Assembly (NCBI RefSeq): GCF_026341275.1
Contig: NZ_JAIFZO010000002.1
Location: 694,361-758,360, forward strand
Reading direction: 5' to 3'
Source: Streptomyces ortus
GTDB lineage: Bacteria > Actinomycetota > Actinomycetes > Streptomycetales > Streptomycetaceae
Length of the DNA stretch: 64,000 bases
In this document: piece by piece, positions 18,177 to 28,395 of the stretch
Position numbering within the stretch: position 1 is the stretch's first letter
Layout: each line of letters opens with the position of its first letter
Position numbers and translations under genes: made by a program
Notes under the pieces: generated by a model
Seen by the model: the letters and a program-made list of their open reading frames with translations, nothing else
What the model was told of the DNA's origin: nothing
Database searches by the model: none

Positions 18177-18923
18177 TCACTCCTCGTCGTCAGGATCCTC
18201 CGCCTCCGCAGCGGTGGACGCCCCACCCTCCTCCAGCAACCGCCCGAGCTGCCGCCCCACGATCCGCTTGAACTTCCGCTGCTGCGGCCGCGTCCGGTCC
18301 AGCACGGCGACCTCCAGCCGCTCCGCCGGAATCTCCCGCTCGCTGCCGTTCGTGTCACGCGACAACGCCTGGACCGCCAGCTTCAGCGCCTCGGCCAACG
18401 ACATCCCGTCCTCGTGCCGCTGATCGAGATACGTACTGATCGTCTCGGCATTGCCACCCACCGCCACCGAACCGTGCTCGTCCACGATCGACCCGTCGTG
18501 CGGCAGCCGGTAGATCTGGTCGCCCTCGGGGGTCTCCCCCACCTCGGCGACCACCAGCTCCACCTCGTACGGCTTCTCCGCCGCGGACGAGAAGATCGTG
18601 CCCAGCGTCTGGGCGTACACGTTGGCGAGACCACGGGCGGTCACGTCGTCACGGTCGTAGGTGTAACCCCGCATGTCGGCGTACCGCACACCGCCGATCC
18701 GGAGATTCTCGTACTCGTTGTACTTGCCGGCGGCGGCGAAGCCGATCCGGTCATAGATCTCGCTGAACTTGTGCAGCGCACGGGACGGGTTCTCGCCGAC
18801 GAACACGATGCCGTCGGCGAACTGCAGCACAACGAGGCTGCGACCACGGGCGATGCCCTTGCGGGCGTATTCCGCCCGGTCGGCCATGGCCTGCTGGGGT
18901 GATACATAGAACGGCGTCGACAC
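18177..18923 (-). CDS. prcA: 20S proteasome alpha subunit
   Basis: A 248-residue alpha subunit of the actinobacterial proteasome. It begins [29 protein letters not shown], the family N-terminus that forms the gate, and keeps the [19 protein letters not shown] and [21 protein letters not shown] blocks. Non-catalytic alpha rings flank the beta rings and dock the Arc ATPase. A Glu/Asp-rich C-terminus (EAEDPDDEE) follows. The gene is 57 bases downstream of prcB on the same strand. Confidence 0.97.
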   Translation of the reverse strand: MSTPFYVSPQQAMADRAEYARKGIARGRSLVVLQFADGIVFVGENPSRALHKFSEIYDRIGFAAAGKYNEYENLRIGGVRYADMRGYTYDRDDVTARGLANVYAQTLGTIFSSAAEKPYEVELVVAEVGETPEGDQIYRLPHDGSIVDEHGSVAVGGNAETISTYLDQRHEDGMSLAEALKLAVQALSRDTNGSEREIPAERLEVAVLDRTRPQQRKFKRIVGRQLGRLLEEGGASTAAEAEDPDDEE

Positions 18924-18980
18924 CGGCTATCCGTCCCTTTCTGTGGAAGTCACTGGATCACCTCGAAAAGCGGGCCGCGC

Positions 18981-19826
18981 TCAGAGCAGCGCGGCGCGCG
19001 GACCGTCGGGCTGTTCCAGCCGCCGCTCGATGATCGCGGCGGCGGTCTCGGAGGACTCCTGGTCCGTGAGCCGGCGGAAGCCGTCCTCGGTGATCACAGT
19101 GACGATCGGGTAGATCCGGCGGGCGACATCGGGACCACCGGTCGCCGAGTCGTCGTCTGCCGCGTCGTACAGGGCCTGTACGACGAGCGTCGTGGCCTGA
19201 TCTTCCGTCAGGTCCTTGTGGTAGAGCTTCTTCATGGCGCTGCGGGCGAAGAGCGAGCCGGAGCCGGTGGCCGCGAAGCCGTGCTCCTCGGAACGGCCGC
19301 CCGTCACGTCGTAGGAGAAGATCCGGCCCCTGTCGCGGTCGACGTCGAACCCGGCGAAGAGCGGGACCACGGCGAGGCCCTGCATGGCCATGCCGAGGTT
19401 GGAACGGATCATCGTGGAGAGGCGGTTCGCCTTGCCCTCCAGGGAGAGCGTGGTGCCCTCCACCTTCTCGAAGTGCTCCAGCTCCAGTTGGAACAGCTTC
19501 ACCATCTCGACGGCAAGGCCTGCCGTACCGGCGATACCGACGGCCGAGTACTCGTCCGCCGGGAAGACCTTCTCGATGTCCCGCTGCGCGATGACGTTCC
19601 CCATCGTGGCCCGTCGGTCACCGGCGAGCACGACGCCGCCCGCGAAGGAGACGGCGACGATGGTCGTGCCGTGCGGGGCTTCGACGACTCCCTGAGTGGG
19701 CGGCAACTGCCGCCTGCCCGGGAGCATCTCCGGCTGGTAGTCGGACAGGAAGTCCATGAAGGACGACGACCCAGGCGTCAGGAAGGCAGCTGGTAGACGC
19801 CCGGTGCTACGAGTGTTGGCTTCCAC
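18981..19826 (-). CDS. prcB: 20S proteasome beta subunit
   Basis: The catalytic beta subunit (281 residues). It has a propeptide of 53 residues, removed to expose Thr54 in the [13 protein letters not shown] site. Lys and Asp residues of the catalytic set are visible in [17 protein letters not shown]. The GTG start at 19826 is preceded by TTGGAGGG, a strong ribosome site, although it lies inside the end of the endonuclease VII-like gene (49-base overlap). Gene order endonuclease-prcB-prcA is on one strand and suggests coupling. Confidence 0.96.
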   Translation of the reverse strand: MEANTRSTGRLPAAFLTPGSSSFMDFLSDYQPEMLPGRRQLPPTQGVVEAPHGTTIVAVSFAGGVVLAGDRRATMGNVIAQRDIEKVFPADEYSAVGIAGTAGLAVEMVKLFQLELEHFEKVEGTTLSLEGKANRLSTMIRSNLGMAMQGLAVVPLFAGFDVDRDRGRIFSYDVTGGRSEEHGFAATGSGSLFARSAMKKLYHKDLTEDQATTLVVQALYDAADDDSATGGPDVARRIYPIVTVITEDGFRRLTDQESSETAAAIIERRLEQPDGPRAALL

Positions 19827-20398
19827 GAGGATCCCTCCAAGTAGGCGGCAGCCCGACGAACTGCGTCGGGATCATCTCCCAACTTGCCGATGGCCGAATT
19901 GCAGTTGAAGCACAGTACGCCACGGACCCTACCCGTCTCATGGCAGTGATCCACATGAACGGCCGGAGCTTTCAGGCAGATCACGCAGAGCCCCTTTTGC
20001 GAGACGACCATCTCGTCACGCTCGGCTTCGGTCATGCCGTAGTGGCGCTTCAGGTGGTCCTGCCTCGCACGCACAGCCCGACATGCTTTGCAGCGTGTGG
20101 ACAGACCATCCGACGCCGACGCATTGCGATGCCATTCACTGTGCGGCTTGACCTCACAGCACGTCCGGCACAGTTTGTGCCCAGCCGGAACGCCCACCTT
20201 CTCTCGAACTGTTTTTCCATCGGCCTCGCGACGGCGACGGTAGTGCGCGGCGCCGTATTCGGCCACGCACTCCTTGCATCGCACCTGAAGGCCATCGAGT
20301 CGGTTCCTGTCCCGTGCAAAGGCAGCGAGAGTGAGAACCCTCTCGCAGCCCGAGCACCGCTTCTCCGGCAGACTGCCCACCATCCCCCGAACCTTCAC
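19778..20398 (-). CDS. Endonuclease VII (HNH-like) domain protein in the proteasome operon
   Basis: A 206-residue protein with a C-terminal recombination-endonuclease-VII (HNH fold) domain: [21 protein letters not shown] followed by [20 protein letters not shown]. The HDHCH and CxxC residues are those of the family's metal and active site. The N-terminal part holds two further CxxC-type pairs ([19 protein letters not shown] and [17 protein letters not shown]), so it is a multi-zinc protein. It lies between pup and prcB and overlaps prcB by 49 bases. S. coelicolor has such a gene at the same place (from memory). DNA or RNA substrate, and any link to the proteasome, are unknown. Confidence 0.85.
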   Translation of the reverse strand: MKVRGMVGSLPEKRCSGCERVLTLAAFARDRNRLDGLQVRCKECVAEYGAAHYRRRREADGKTVREKVGVPAGHKLCRTCCEVKPHSEWHRNASASDGLSTRCKACRAVRARQDHLKRHYGMTEAERDEMVVSQKGLCVICLKAPAVHVDHCHETGRVRGVLCFNCNSAIGKLGDDPDAVRRAAAYLEGSSWKPTLVAPGVYQLPS

Positions 20399-20425
20399 TT
20401 CGAAGGTGAGCTAGCCAATCAGCCT

Positions 20426-20641
20426 TTACTCTCCACCTTTTTGCACGAAGGACCTCACGAAATCCTCGGCGTTCTCCTCAAGTACGTCATCGATTTCGTC
20501 CAGGACCGAGTCGACATCGTCGCTCAGCTTCTCCTGGCGCTCCTTGAGGTCCTCCGATGCCTGTGCCTCGGGCGCTTCCTCGACCTGCTCGGTCTCGCGC
20601 GTCGCCTTCTGCTGTCCGCCGCCGGTGTCCTTGGTCGCCAT
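20426..20641 (-). CDS. pup: Prokaryotic ubiquitin-like protein Pup
   Basis: Pup, about 71 residues from ATG 20641 (74 if the GTG nine bases earlier is used). It is disordered with a helical C-terminal half (KLSDDVDSVLDEIDDVLEENAEDF), which threads into Arc and binds PafA. It ends in Gly-Gly-Glu, the mature form, not Gly-Gly-Gln as in mycobacteria. Pup is the small protein tag joined to lysines of substrates by PafA. The stop codon TAA is at 20426-20428. It lies 27 bases upstream of the endonuclease VII-like gene. Confidence 0.96.
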   Translation of the reverse strand: MATKDTGGGQQKATRETEQVEEAPEAQASEDLKERQEKLSDDVDSVLDEIDDVLEENAEDFVRSFVQKGGE

Positions 20642-20722
20642 AACCCTCACCCCGCTCGGTTTCGACGTTCTTGATCAGACCCTACAAGCAGGGTCCGACA
20701 TCGGCCCCCCAGTTGCCACAAC

Positions 20723-20790
20723 GTCCGGGAACCACCTCGATGATTCCCGGACCGCGGCATTTCCACCCTGCCGGACCGGATCGGTCCGGC
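20723..20790 (-). terminator. Two tandem hairpins between dop and pup
   Basis: GTCCGGGAA/TTCCCGGAC (20723-20731 with 20744-20752) and GCCGGACCG/CGGTCCGGC (20770-20778 with 20782-20790) follow the dop stop at 20798. They suggest that dop ends its own transcript and that pup starts from a promoter in the remaining 80 bases. Confidence 0.6.
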
Positions 20791-20797
20791 GGTCGGT

Positions 20798-22309
20798 TCA
20801 GTTGCCCGACAGGACCTTGACCAGGTCTTCTGCCGTGCGGCAACGGTCGAGAAGCGCTTTCACGTGATTACGCGTTCCGCGAAGCGGCTCCAGGGTTGGA
20901 ACGCGCTGGAGCGAGTCCCGGCCCGGCAGATCGAAGATGACCGAGTCCCAGGAGGCCGCCGCCACGTCGTCGGCGTACTGCTCGAGACAGCGACCGCGGA
21001 AGTACGCCCGGGTGTCCTCCGGCGGCTTCGTCTCGGCCCGCTCGACGCCCGTCTCGTCCAGCAGCCGCTTGATCCGGCCGCGGGCCACCAGACGGTTGTA
21101 GAGGCCCTTGTCGGCCCGTACGTCGGCGTACTGGAGGTCGACCAGGTGCAGCCGGGCGGCGTCCCAGTCGAGGTTGTCACGGCGGCGGTAGCCCTCCATG
21201 AGCTCCCGCTTGGCCACCCAGTCCAGCTCGCCCGCCAGGCTCATCGGGTTGGTCTCCAGCCGGCCGAGGACGTCCTCCCAGCGGGTCAGCACGTCCTTGG
21301 TCTGCTCGTCCGCGTCGGCCCCGTAGCGCTCCTCGACGTACTTGCGCGCCAGTTCGAAGTACTCCATCTGGAGCTGGACCGCGGTGAGGGTACGACCGCT
21401 GCGGAGGGTGACGAGGCGCTTGAGGGTCGGGTCGTGCGAGACCTGATGCAGGGTGCGCACCGGCTGGTCGACGGCGAGGTCGACGGCGATGAAGCCGTCC
21501 TCGATCATGGAAAGGACGAGGGCGGTGGTGCCGAGCTTGAGGTAGGTCGAGATCTCGGAGAGGTTCGCGTCGCCGATGATCACGTGCAGGCGGCGGTATT
21601 TCTCGGCGTCCGCGTGCGGCTCGTCGCGGGTGTTGATGATGGGGCGCTTGAGGGTGGTTTCGAGGCCCACCTCGACCTCGAAGTAGTCGGCGCGCTGGCT
21701 GAGCTGGAAGCCGTGTTCGTGTCCGTCCTGACCGATGCCGACGCGGCCCGCTCCGGTGACGACCTGGCGGGAGACGAAGAACGGCGTGAGGTGGCGCACG
21801 ATGTCCGAGAAGGGGGTCTCCCGCTTCATCAGGTAGTTCTCGTGCGTGCCGTAGGAGGCGCCCTTGTTGTCGGTGTTGTTCTTGTAGAGGTGGATCGGCT
21901 GGGCGCCGGGGAGCTGGGCGGCGCGCTCGGCGGCTTCCGCCATGATGCGTTCGCCGGCCTTGTCCCACAGGACGGCGTCCAGCGGGTTGGTCACTTCGGG
22001 GGAGCTGTACTCGGGGTGCGCGTGGTCGACGTACAGCCGCGCCCCGTTGGTGAGGATGACGTTGGCGAGGCCGATGTCCTCGTCGGTGAGCTGACTGGAG
22101 TCGGCGGTTTCGCGGGCGAGGTCGAAGCCCCGCGCGTCCCGCAGCGGGTTCTCCTCCTCGAAGTCCCAGCGGGCCCGCCGGGCCCGGTGCATCGCCGCCG
22201 CGTAGGCGTTGACGATCTGGGACGAGGTGAGCATGGCATTGGCGTTGGGGTGGCCGGGGACGGAGATCCCGTACTCCGTCTCGATGCCCATTACTCGCCG
22301 TACGGTCAT
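20798..22309 (-). CDS. dop: Depupylase/deamidase of Pup, Dop
   Basis: A 503-residue homologue of PafA. It has [19 protein letters not shown], the substrate loop region, and [18 protein letters not shown]. Dop removes Pup from proteins (isopeptide hydrolysis) and in many species deamidates the C-terminal Gln of Pup. Because Pup here ends in Glu, only the first role is needed. AAGGAGGG precedes ATG 22309. It is divided from arc by a hairpin at 22501-22533. Confidence 0.96.
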   Translation of the reverse strand: MTVRRVMGIETEYGISVPGHPNANAMLTSSQIVNAYAAAMHRARRARWDFEEENPLRDARGFDLARETADSSQLTDEDIGLANVILTNGARLYVDHAHPEYSSPEVTNPLDAVLWDKAGERIMAEAAERAAQLPGAQPIHLYKNNTDNKGASYGTHENYLMKRETPFSDIVRHLTPFFVSRQVVTGAGRVGIGQDGHEHGFQLSQRADYFEVEVGLETTLKRPIINTRDEPHADAEKYRRLHVIIGDANLSEISTYLKLGTTALVLSMIEDGFIAVDLAVDQPVRTLHQVSHDPTLKRLVTLRSGRTLTAVQLQMEYFELARKYVEERYGADADEQTKDVLTRWEDVLGRLETNPMSLAGELDWVAKRELMEGYRRRDNLDWDAARLHLVDLQYADVRADKGLYNRLVARGRIKRLLDETGVERAETKPPEDTRAYFRGRCLEQYADDVAAASWDSVIFDLPGRDSLQRVPTLEPLRGTRNHVKALLDRCRTAEDLVKVLSGN

Positions 22310-22500
22310 GCGGCCCTCCTTGCCCGGCGGCGTCCTCGGTCGGGGACGCCGCTCAAGTACCGCTGGCGCTCCGGTGCGTGTGCGGTGCCCGTCCCCGCAC
22401 TGCGCGACTCGGCGGTACCGAAGAGACTAGAGCGCCTTTGCGCTGGTGGGGAGATCATTTGCGTCATTGCTCAGCTCCAGCTGTGCCCTGGAAAACAGTT

Positions 22501-22533
22501 GGCTGCGGGTACCCGGTGAGGGCACCCGCAGCC
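22501..22533 (-). terminator. Hairpin after the arc ATPase gene
   Basis: GGCTGCGGGTACC (22501-22513) pairs with GGCACCCGCAGCC (22521-22533) with one mismatch, 11 bases past the arc stop. Confidence 0.75.
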
Positions 22534-22543
22534 ACCCTGCCTT

Positions 22544-24310
22544 TTACAGGTACTGACCGGTGTTCGCCACCGTGTCGATGGAGCGTCCGGTGTCCGCGCC
22601 CTGCTTTCCGGTGATGAGTGTCCGGATGTAAACGATCCGTTCGCCCTTCTTTCCGGAGATGCGGGCCCAGTCGTCCGGGTTGGTGGTGTTCGGCAGGTCC
22701 TCGTTCTCCTTGAACTCGTCCACGCAGGCCTGGAGCAGGTGGGAGACCCGCAGGCCCTTCTGGGTGTGTTCGAGGAAGTCCTTGATCGCCATCTTCTTGG
22801 CGCGGCCGACGATGTTCTCGATCATGGCGCCGGAGTTGAAGTCCTTGAAGTACAGGACTTCCTTGTCGCCGTTGGCGTACGTGACTTCGAGGAAGCGGTT
22901 TTCCTCGGATTCGGTGTACATGTGCTCGACGGCGGTCTGGATCATGCTCTGGACGGTGGTGCTCTTGCTGCCTCCGTGCTCTCCGACGTCGTCGGGGTGC
23001 AGCGGGAGCCGCTCGGTGAGGTACTTGGCGAAGATGTCCTTGGCCGCTTCGGCGTCCGGACGCTCGATCTTGATCTTCACGTCGAGGCGGCCGGGGCGCA
23101 GGATGGCGGGGTCGATCATGTCCTCGCGGTTGGAGGCGCCGATGACCACGACGTTCTGCAGGCCCTCCACGCCGTCGATCTCGGCGAGCAGCTGGGGGAC
23201 GATGGTGTTCTCCACGTCCGAGCTGACACCGGATCCGCGGGTGCGGAAGAGGGATTCCATCTCGTCGAAGAAGACGATGACGGGGGTGCCCTCGCTGGCC
23301 TTCTCCCGGGCGCGCTGGAAGACGAGGCGGATCTGCCGCTCGGTCTCGCCCACGTACTTGTTGAGGAGTTCGGGGCCCTTGATGTTGAGGAAGAAGCTCT
23401 TGCCGGTGGCCTGGCCGGTCACTTCCGCGACCTTCTTGGCCAGTGAGTTGGCGACGGCCTTGGCGATGAGCGTCTTGCCGCATCCGGGGGGCCCGTACAG
23501 CAGTACGCCCTTGGGCGGGCGCAGTTCGTGCTCCTTGAACAGGTCGGGGTAGAGGTAGGGGAGCTCGACCGCGTCGCGGATCATCTCGATCTGGCCGCCC
23601 AGACCGCCGATCTGCTCGTAGCCGATGTCGGGGACCTCTTCGAGGACGAGCTCTTCGACCTCGCTCTTGGGGACGACCTCGTACACGTAGCCGGAGCGGG
23701 GTTCGAGGAGGAGGGCGTCGCCCGGACGGATGATGACGTCCAGGAGTGGTTCGGCGAGCCGGACCACCCGTTCCTCGTCGGTGTGCCCCTGTACGAGGGC
23801 GCGCTCGCCGTCCTCAAGGATCTCCTTGAGGGTGACGATGTCGCCGACGCTCTCGTACTCCATGGCCTCGACCACGTTGAGAGCTTCGTTGAGCATCAGT
23901 TCCTGACCGCGCCGGAGCTCTTCGAGCTCGACGCCGGGGCTGACGTTCACCCGGAGTTTGCGGCCTCCGGTGAAGATGTCGGCGGTGCCGTCCTCGTTCG
24001 CTGCGAGGAAGACTCCGAAGCCGGCCGGCGGCTGTGCTAGCCGGTCGACTTCCTCCTTGAGTGCCACGATCTGGTCGCGGGCCTCTCGGAGGGTGTTGGC
24101 CAGCCGCTCGTTCTGCGCGGAGACGCCGGCCAGATTGGTCTGCAGCTCGACGATCCGCTCTTCGAGAATCCTCGTGTGTCGCGGAGAGTCGGCGAGCTTG
24201 CGTCGCAGGACGGCGATCTCCTGCTCAAGGTAGGCAATCTGCCCGGACGGGTCGTCGGACCCTCGTCCCGGGCGGATGCCGCGGTTCATGTCGTCGTCGT
24301 GGGCTGCCAC
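22544..24310 (-). CDS. arc: Proteasome-associated AAA ATPase Arc/Mpa
   Basis: The 588-residue ATPase unfolds pupylated proteins and feeds them to the proteasome. Layout: a coiled coil at about 25-92 that binds Pup, two OB domains (about 95-235), and an AAA domain with Walker A GPPGCGKT (273-280) and Walker [10 protein letters not shown] (about 344-352). The C-terminus ends GQYL, with a penultimate Tyr that docks into the alpha ring. GTG 24310 follows GGAGGAGGTGAGG; the earlier TTG at 24328 lies inside that ribosome site. The gene is divergent from the ferredoxin gene. Confidence 0.96.
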   Translation of the reverse strand: MAAHDDDMNRGIRPGRGSDDPSGQIAYLEQEIAVLRRKLADSPRHTRILEERIVELQTNLAGVSAQNERLANTLREARDQIVALKEEVDRLAQPPAGFGVFLAANEDGTADIFTGGRKLRVNVSPGVELEELRRGQELMLNEALNVVEAMEYESVGDIVTLKEILEDGERALVQGHTDEERVVRLAEPLLDVIIRPGDALLLEPRSGYVYEVVPKSEVEELVLEEVPDIGYEQIGGLGGQIEMIRDAVELPYLYPDLFKEHELRPPKGVLLYGPPGCGKTLIAKAVANSLAKKVAEVTGQATGKSFFLNIKGPELLNKYVGETERQIRLVFQRAREKASEGTPVIVFFDEMESLFRTRGSGVSSDVENTIVPQLLAEIDGVEGLQNVVVIGASNREDMIDPAILRPGRLDVKIKIERPDAEAAKDIFAKYLTERLPLHPDDVGEHGGSKSTTVQSMIQTAVEHMYTESEENRFLEVTYANGDKEVLYFKDFNSGAMIENIVGRAKKMAIKDFLEHTQKGLRVSHLLQACVDEFKENEDLPNTTNPDDWARISGKKGERIVYIRTLITGKQGADTGRSIDTVANTGQYL

Positions 24311-24561
24311 GGTCCTCACCTCCTCCAAGGGGAGCTGGACGCTTCCAGACCCTACCTGGGTGGGTGTCGATTGAAACCCCTAGATCAAAAGACTGTCGGG
24401 GTGTGTCCGATCTTCACCCTTGCGCTCTCCCTCACGCCAGTGGAATACCCACCCAACATGATTGGGAAGCCGACGGAGGTAGGGTCGAACTGTTCAACAC
24501 CCGTCAGAGCTGGTCCGATTCCCCGTCTTCGGGCGGCTCCACGGAGGAAACGGCAGGAGAA

Positions 24562-24882
24562 ATGACCGTGCAGCAGGAGGCCGGAGCCGGCGAGGCCGGA
24601 GCCGACGGCGAGGCGCTCGAGGTCTGGATCGACCAGGACCTGTGCACCGGCGACGGGATCTGCGCCCAGTACGCGCCCGAGGTGTTCGAACTGGACATCG
24701 ACGGGCTGGCCTACGTGAAGAGCCCGGCTGACGAGCTTCTGCAGACCCCGGGGGCGACAACGCCCGTACCCCTGACGCTTCTGCGTGATGTCGCCGACTC
24801 CGCGAAGGAGTGTCCGGGTGACTGCATCCATGTACGTCGCGTGTCTGACAGTGTCGAGGTCTACGGTCCCGACGCGGAGTGA
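24562..24882 (+). CDS. Ferredoxin (3Fe-4S type)
   Basis: A 106-residue small ferredoxin. The cluster-binding Cys are in CTGDGICAQYAPE and ECPGDC, the CxxDxxC ... CP pattern of actinobacterial 3Fe-4S (bacterial P450 type) ferredoxins. An acidic N-terminal extension of about 20 residues precedes the domain. ATG 24562 follows the ribosome site GGCAGGAG. The gene is alone and divergent from arc. Such ferredoxins feed electrons to P450 or dioxygenase enzymes; no partner is adjacent. Confidence 0.88.
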   Translation: MTVQQEAGAGEAGADGEALEVWIDQDLCTGDGICAQYAPEVFELDIDGLAYVKSPADELLQTPGATTPVPLTLLRDVADSAKECPGDCIHVRRVSDSVEVYGPDAE

Positions 24883-24887
24883 GTGCG

Positions 24888-24915
24888 CGGGCACCTCGCG
24901 TGACGCGGGTGCCCG
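24888..24915. terminator. Hairpin between the ferredoxin and the small secreted protein genes
   Basis: CGGGCACCTCGCG (24888-24900) pairs with CGCGGGTGCCCG (24904-24915) with one bulged base. The two flanking genes converge here, so it may serve both. Confidence 0.7.
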
Positions 24916-24918
24916 GTC

Positions 24919-25497
24919 TCACGTACTGCGGGCGGCGGACGGTGTCGAGCGCACGAAGGCGCCGTTCTTCCACTGCCAGGAGGCGTCCTCGTCGACGTCG
25001 GGGCAGCAACTCGGTACGTCGGGTGAGGAGTAGCCGAGCAGGTTCGCGGTGACGGTGGCGTCGCGCAGGGCGAGGTCCTTGACGGACAGTCGGTCCTTCG
25101 GGTCCACCAGGGTGGCCACGACTCTCGCTTTCGAGGCGCCGGACGCGGTGAGCACGTAGACGCCGCTGGGCGGGGTGCCGGATCCCGCGTCGCAGCGGAC
25201 CACCGCGACGGTCTCGGGGCGGCCGTCGCCGTCGAGGTCGCCCGAGGCCTTCTTCTGGACGACGACCTTCGCGGGACCGCAGTCCAGGGGGAAGTCCGCG
25301 CGGGCGGGGTCGGGAGGCGTCGTGGCCGCCGGGGCGCCCTTCGCCTCGATGCCGGTGCCGTGCTGGGCGGCCGTGGCCCTGTCGGGCTGCAGGAAGCCCG
25401 AGACGGCGACGACGCCGGCGAGTGCTGCCGCCGTGGCGACCCAGTGGATCGGACGGGTGTGCGTGTGGGCCAGTTCCGGGACGGCGGAGGGCTGCAC
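24919..25497 (-). CDS. Small secreted or membrane-anchored protein
   Basis: A 192-residue protein with one hydrophobic stretch near the N-terminus (IHWVATAAALAGVVAVSGFL) that could be a signal peptide or anchor. The mature part holds one calcium-loop-like motif, DLDGDGRPETVAV, as in FG-GAP/VCBS repeats, and a Cys pair CCPD near the C-terminus. GTG 25497 follows AGGAG at longer spacing; a start at 25551 has no better site. Function is unknown. Confidence 0.75.
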   Translation of the reverse strand: MQPSAVPELAHTHTRPIHWVATAAALAGVVAVSGFLQPDRATAAQHGTGIEAKGAPAATTPPDPARADFPLDCGPAKVVVQKKASGDLDGDGRPETVAVVRCDAGSGTPPSGVYVLTASGASKARVVATLVDPKDRLSVKDLALRDATVTANLLGYSSPDVPSCCPDVDEDASWQWKNGAFVRSTPSAARST

Positions 25498-25687
25498 GAG
25501 GAAGTGTCTCCTGTGAGGGCTGTGCCGGTGGTGTGGCCAGCATGGTGCCACACGTCACACCGCGAGGGAACGGTGGGGTGGACGGTACTGGCGGAACGTC
25601 AAGGGAAATGCGCTGTGGCCGAGTTCCGAGGGGTCCTCGGGAACTCGGCCACGGTGCTCGCGCGTTGTGTGCGGCGCGGAGCCGCTC

Positions 25688-26593
25688 TCAGCGGCCGGGG
25701 GCTCCGCCGTCGGCGTTCGGTCCGGTGTAGTCGTCGCCGTACGCGCCCTTGGAAGGGCGGCGGCGGCGCATGGGCGGCTCGACGCCGTCCGCGAGGCGGC
25801 GGGCGGTGAGCAGGAAGCCGGTGTGGCCGATCATCCGGTGGTCGGGGCGGACGGCCAGGCCCTCGATGTGCCAGTTGCGGACCATCGACTCCCAGGCGCT
25901 CGGCTCGTTGAAGCAGCCGATCTCGCGGATGGACTCGACGGTCCGGGCGAGCTGGGTGGTGGTCGCGACGTAGCAGCAGACGATGCCGCCGGGGACGAGC
26001 GCCTTGGAGACGGCCTCCAGGCACTCCCAGGGGGCGAGCATGTCGAGGACGACGCGGTCGACCTCGGTGTCCGAGAGGTTGTCCTGGAGGTCGCCGACGG
26101 TGAGCTGCCAGGCGGGGTGGGGTCCGCCGAAGTAGCGCTCCACGTTCTGCTGGGCGATCTCGGCGAAGTCCTCGCGGCGCTCGTACGAGTGGAGCATCCC
26201 CTGGTCGCCGACGGCGCGGAGCAGGAAGGTGCTGAGGGAGCCGGAGCCCACCCCCGCCTCCACGACGCGCGCGCCGGGGAAGATGTCGGCGAAGGCGAGG
26301 ATCTGCCCCGCGTCCTTGGGGTAGACCACGGCGGCGCCGCGGGGCATGGACAGGACGTAGTCGGGGAGCAGGGGGCGCAGTGCCAGATAGGCGACGTTCC
26401 CCGTGGTGCGGACAACGCTGCCCTCGGGTGCGCCGATCAGCTCGTCGTGCGGGAAGGAACCCTTGTGGGTGTGGAAGTTCTTCCCTGCTTCGAGCGTGAA
26501 CGTGTAGTGGCGGCCCTTGGGGTCGGTCAGCTGTACCTGGTCCCCGACCTTGAAGGGCCCGCGTCGGCGGGCGGCACCGGTCGGTTCGGACAT
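25688..26593 (-). CDS. trmI: tRNA (adenine-58-N1)-methyltransferase, TrmI type
   Basis: A 301-residue class I SAM-dependent methyltransferase. The SAM motif reads VVEAGVGSGSLSTFLL, and the catalytic region DRVVLDMLAPWE. It begins with the small beta domain of TrmI (PFKVGDQVQLTDPKGRHYTF). TrmI methylates A58 (and in some species A57) of the tRNA T-arm. In M. tuberculosis the orthologue is also located near the proteasome genes. Its gene is on the minus strand and lies 72 bases downstream of the site-2 protease gene. Confidence 0.92.
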   Translation of the reverse strand: MSEPTGAARRRGPFKVGDQVQLTDPKGRHYTFTLEAGKNFHTHKGSFPHDELIGAPEGSVVRTTGNVAYLALRPLLPDYVLSMPRGAAVVYPKDAGQILAFADIFPGARVVEAGVGSGSLSTFLLRAVGDQGMLHSYERREDFAEIAQQNVERYFGGPHPAWQLTVGDLQDNLSDTEVDRVVLDMLAPWECLEAVSKALVPGGIVCCYVATTTQLARTVESIREIGCFNEPSAWESMVRNWHIEGLAVRPDHRMIGHTGFLLTARRLADGVEPPMRRRRPSKGAYGDDYTGPNADGGAPGR

Positions 26594-26665
26594 GTGAGCC
26601 AGCCTACCCGTCCCAGGCGGGGCGTCCGACCACCGTCCCGGTCCGTCCGGGGGCCCGTGGGGAGC

Positions 26666-28213
26666 CTAGGAAGGCCTTGCCATGGCCTTCACGAAGGCCT
26701 TCTCCACGTCCGCCGCGGAGAGGACTCCGTAGATCTCGCCGGAGTCCTCGACCACGAGGTATTCGGTGGCCGGGGTGGCGCGCAGGACTTCCAGGAGGTC
26801 CTCGCCGGCCAGTTCGGCGGAGACCCGCATGCCGTCGGTGAGGTCCTGGGCGAGCCCGCTGACGGCGACCCAGGGGCGGCGGTGTTCCGGTACGCCCACG
26901 ATGGCGGCCTCGCGGACGAGGGAGAGCGGGTCGCCGTCGGCGTCCACGACGACCAGGGCGCGTGCGCCGGCCTCGTTGGCGCGGCGCAGTGCTTCGGAGA
27001 GCGGGGTGTGGGTCTCGACGGGTACGGCGCGGCGGGTGAGGGCGCGGGCCCTCAGCTCGGGCAGGTGTTCGCGCAGGCGGGCCACGCGGAGGCTGTTTCC
27101 GGCGCCGGTCCAGATGATGCCGGCGAGGATCGCGGCGAGCAGGGCGTCCATGACGGTGTCCATGCCGCCGATGTCCTGGGACTCGGTGCCGAGGCTGCCG
27201 GAGTGGGTGAGCAGGGGCAGCCCGACGAGTACGGAGATCGCGAGGGCGCGGCCGACCCAGGCGGCGGCGATGGTGCCGCTCATGGGCTTGCCGGTGATCT
27301 TCCAGACGACGGCCCGGAGCATGCGACCGCCGTCGAGGGGGAGGCCGGGGAGCAGGTTGAACGCGGCGACGATCAGGTTGGAGATCATCAGCCCGCCGAG
27401 CAGGACGCCGGGGACGGTGCCGGGTTCGACGGTCTGGAGGGCGAGGTAGAAGACGCCGCCGAGGACGAGGGAGAGCAGGGGTCCGACGAAGGCGAGGACG
27501 AACTCGCGTCCGGGTGTCTCGGACTCCTTCTCGATCTCGGAGACCCCGCCGAAGAACTGCAGCTGGATGCGGCGCACGGGCAGTTTGAAGCGCAGGGCCG
27601 CGACCGTGTGGGCCAGTTCGTGGACGAGTACGGAGGCGTAGAAGGCGACGGCGAAGAACAGGGAGACGAGGTAGCGGGCCATGCCCAGCTCGGGCAGGAC
27701 GCGGTCGAGCTGGCCGCCGAAGACCCAGGTGATGAGGGCGGCGACGAGGAACCAGCTGGGTGCCACGTACACGGGGACGCCGAAGGGGCGTCCCATGAGG
27801 AGGCCGCCGCCGGGTTCCTTGGGCCGCTTGGGAGCGGGGCCCTTCCCGCCTTTCCCGCCCCCTCCGCCCTTCTCGCCGCCGGGCGCCGGCGGGGTGTGGG
27901 CCTCGGTTCGGCGCGGGGCGTGCGGCTGTTGGGGTGTGTGGCTGTCGGTCCCTGTGTCCGCAGGGGCCGGGTCGGTCCCGGTCGGGGGGTCCTTGTGGAG
28001 GGGGCCGGCCGGTGTGCCGTCCGGCGGTTCGGGGTGGGCCGAGTCCGTCGCCTCCCCCGGTTCCGCCGGGGTGCCGGCGTCGTGCGGCTGCTGGTCGGAG
28101 GGCGGCCGGGCCGTCGTGGTCGCCGGGTCACCGGGTCGCGGCCGACCCGTGCGGCCCTCGTCCGCCTCGTCGGTGCCGGAACGCGGCTGCCCGCTCCCGC
28201 CGCTCTCGTCCAC
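26666..28213 (-). CDS. Site-2 protease family (M50) with CBS pair and Pro-rich N-terminus
   Basis: A 515-residue membrane metalloprotease. The active-site motif HELAH is at about residues 198-202, and the second ligand region reads NLLPGLPLDGGRML. Six or so hydrophobic segments surround them. Two CBS domains, which bind adenosyl ligands, lie at the C-terminus (LSEALRRANEAGARALVVVD and EYLVVEDSGEIYGVLSAADV). The first 138 residues are disordered, Pro/Gly/Thr-rich and variable. GTG 28213 follows GAGGGG. Site-2 proteases cut transmembrane segments of regulators; the substrate is unknown. Divergent from the RecB-like gene. Confidence 0.9.
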   Translation of the reverse strand: MDESGGSGQPRSGTDEADEGRTGRPRPGDPATTTARPPSDQQPHDAGTPAEPGEATDSAHPEPPDGTPAGPLHKDPPTGTDPAPADTGTDSHTPQQPHAPRRTEAHTPPAPGGEKGGGGGKGGKGPAPKRPKEPGGGLLMGRPFGVPVYVAPSWFLVAALITWVFGGQLDRVLPELGMARYLVSLFFAVAFYASVLVHELAHTVAALRFKLPVRRIQLQFFGGVSEIEKESETPGREFVLAFVGPLLSLVLGGVFYLALQTVEPGTVPGVLLGGLMISNLIVAAFNLLPGLPLDGGRMLRAVVWKITGKPMSGTIAAAWVGRALAISVLVGLPLLTHSGSLGTESQDIGGMDTVMDALLAAILAGIIWTGAGNSLRVARLREHLPELRARALTRRAVPVETHTPLSEALRRANEAGARALVVVDADGDPLSLVREAAIVGVPEHRRPWVAVSGLAQDLTDGMRVSAELAGEDLLEVLRATPATEYLVVEDSGEIYGVLSAADVEKAFVKAMARPS

Positions 28214-28395
28214 GATGTCCCCTCGTTCGACGCGTGTCCCGCTCGCGATCATGCACGCGAGAGGTCTTGTCGTCGATGGTATGCGGCCGTCGCGGCGTGT
28301 TCGGCCCCGGCACCCCCTCCGTTTCCCGGGCGGGCGCGGGGCGCGCAGGTCACCGTGTGTCGCGCTGTCAGTGGCGAGCCGTAAGGTCTGTCGTC

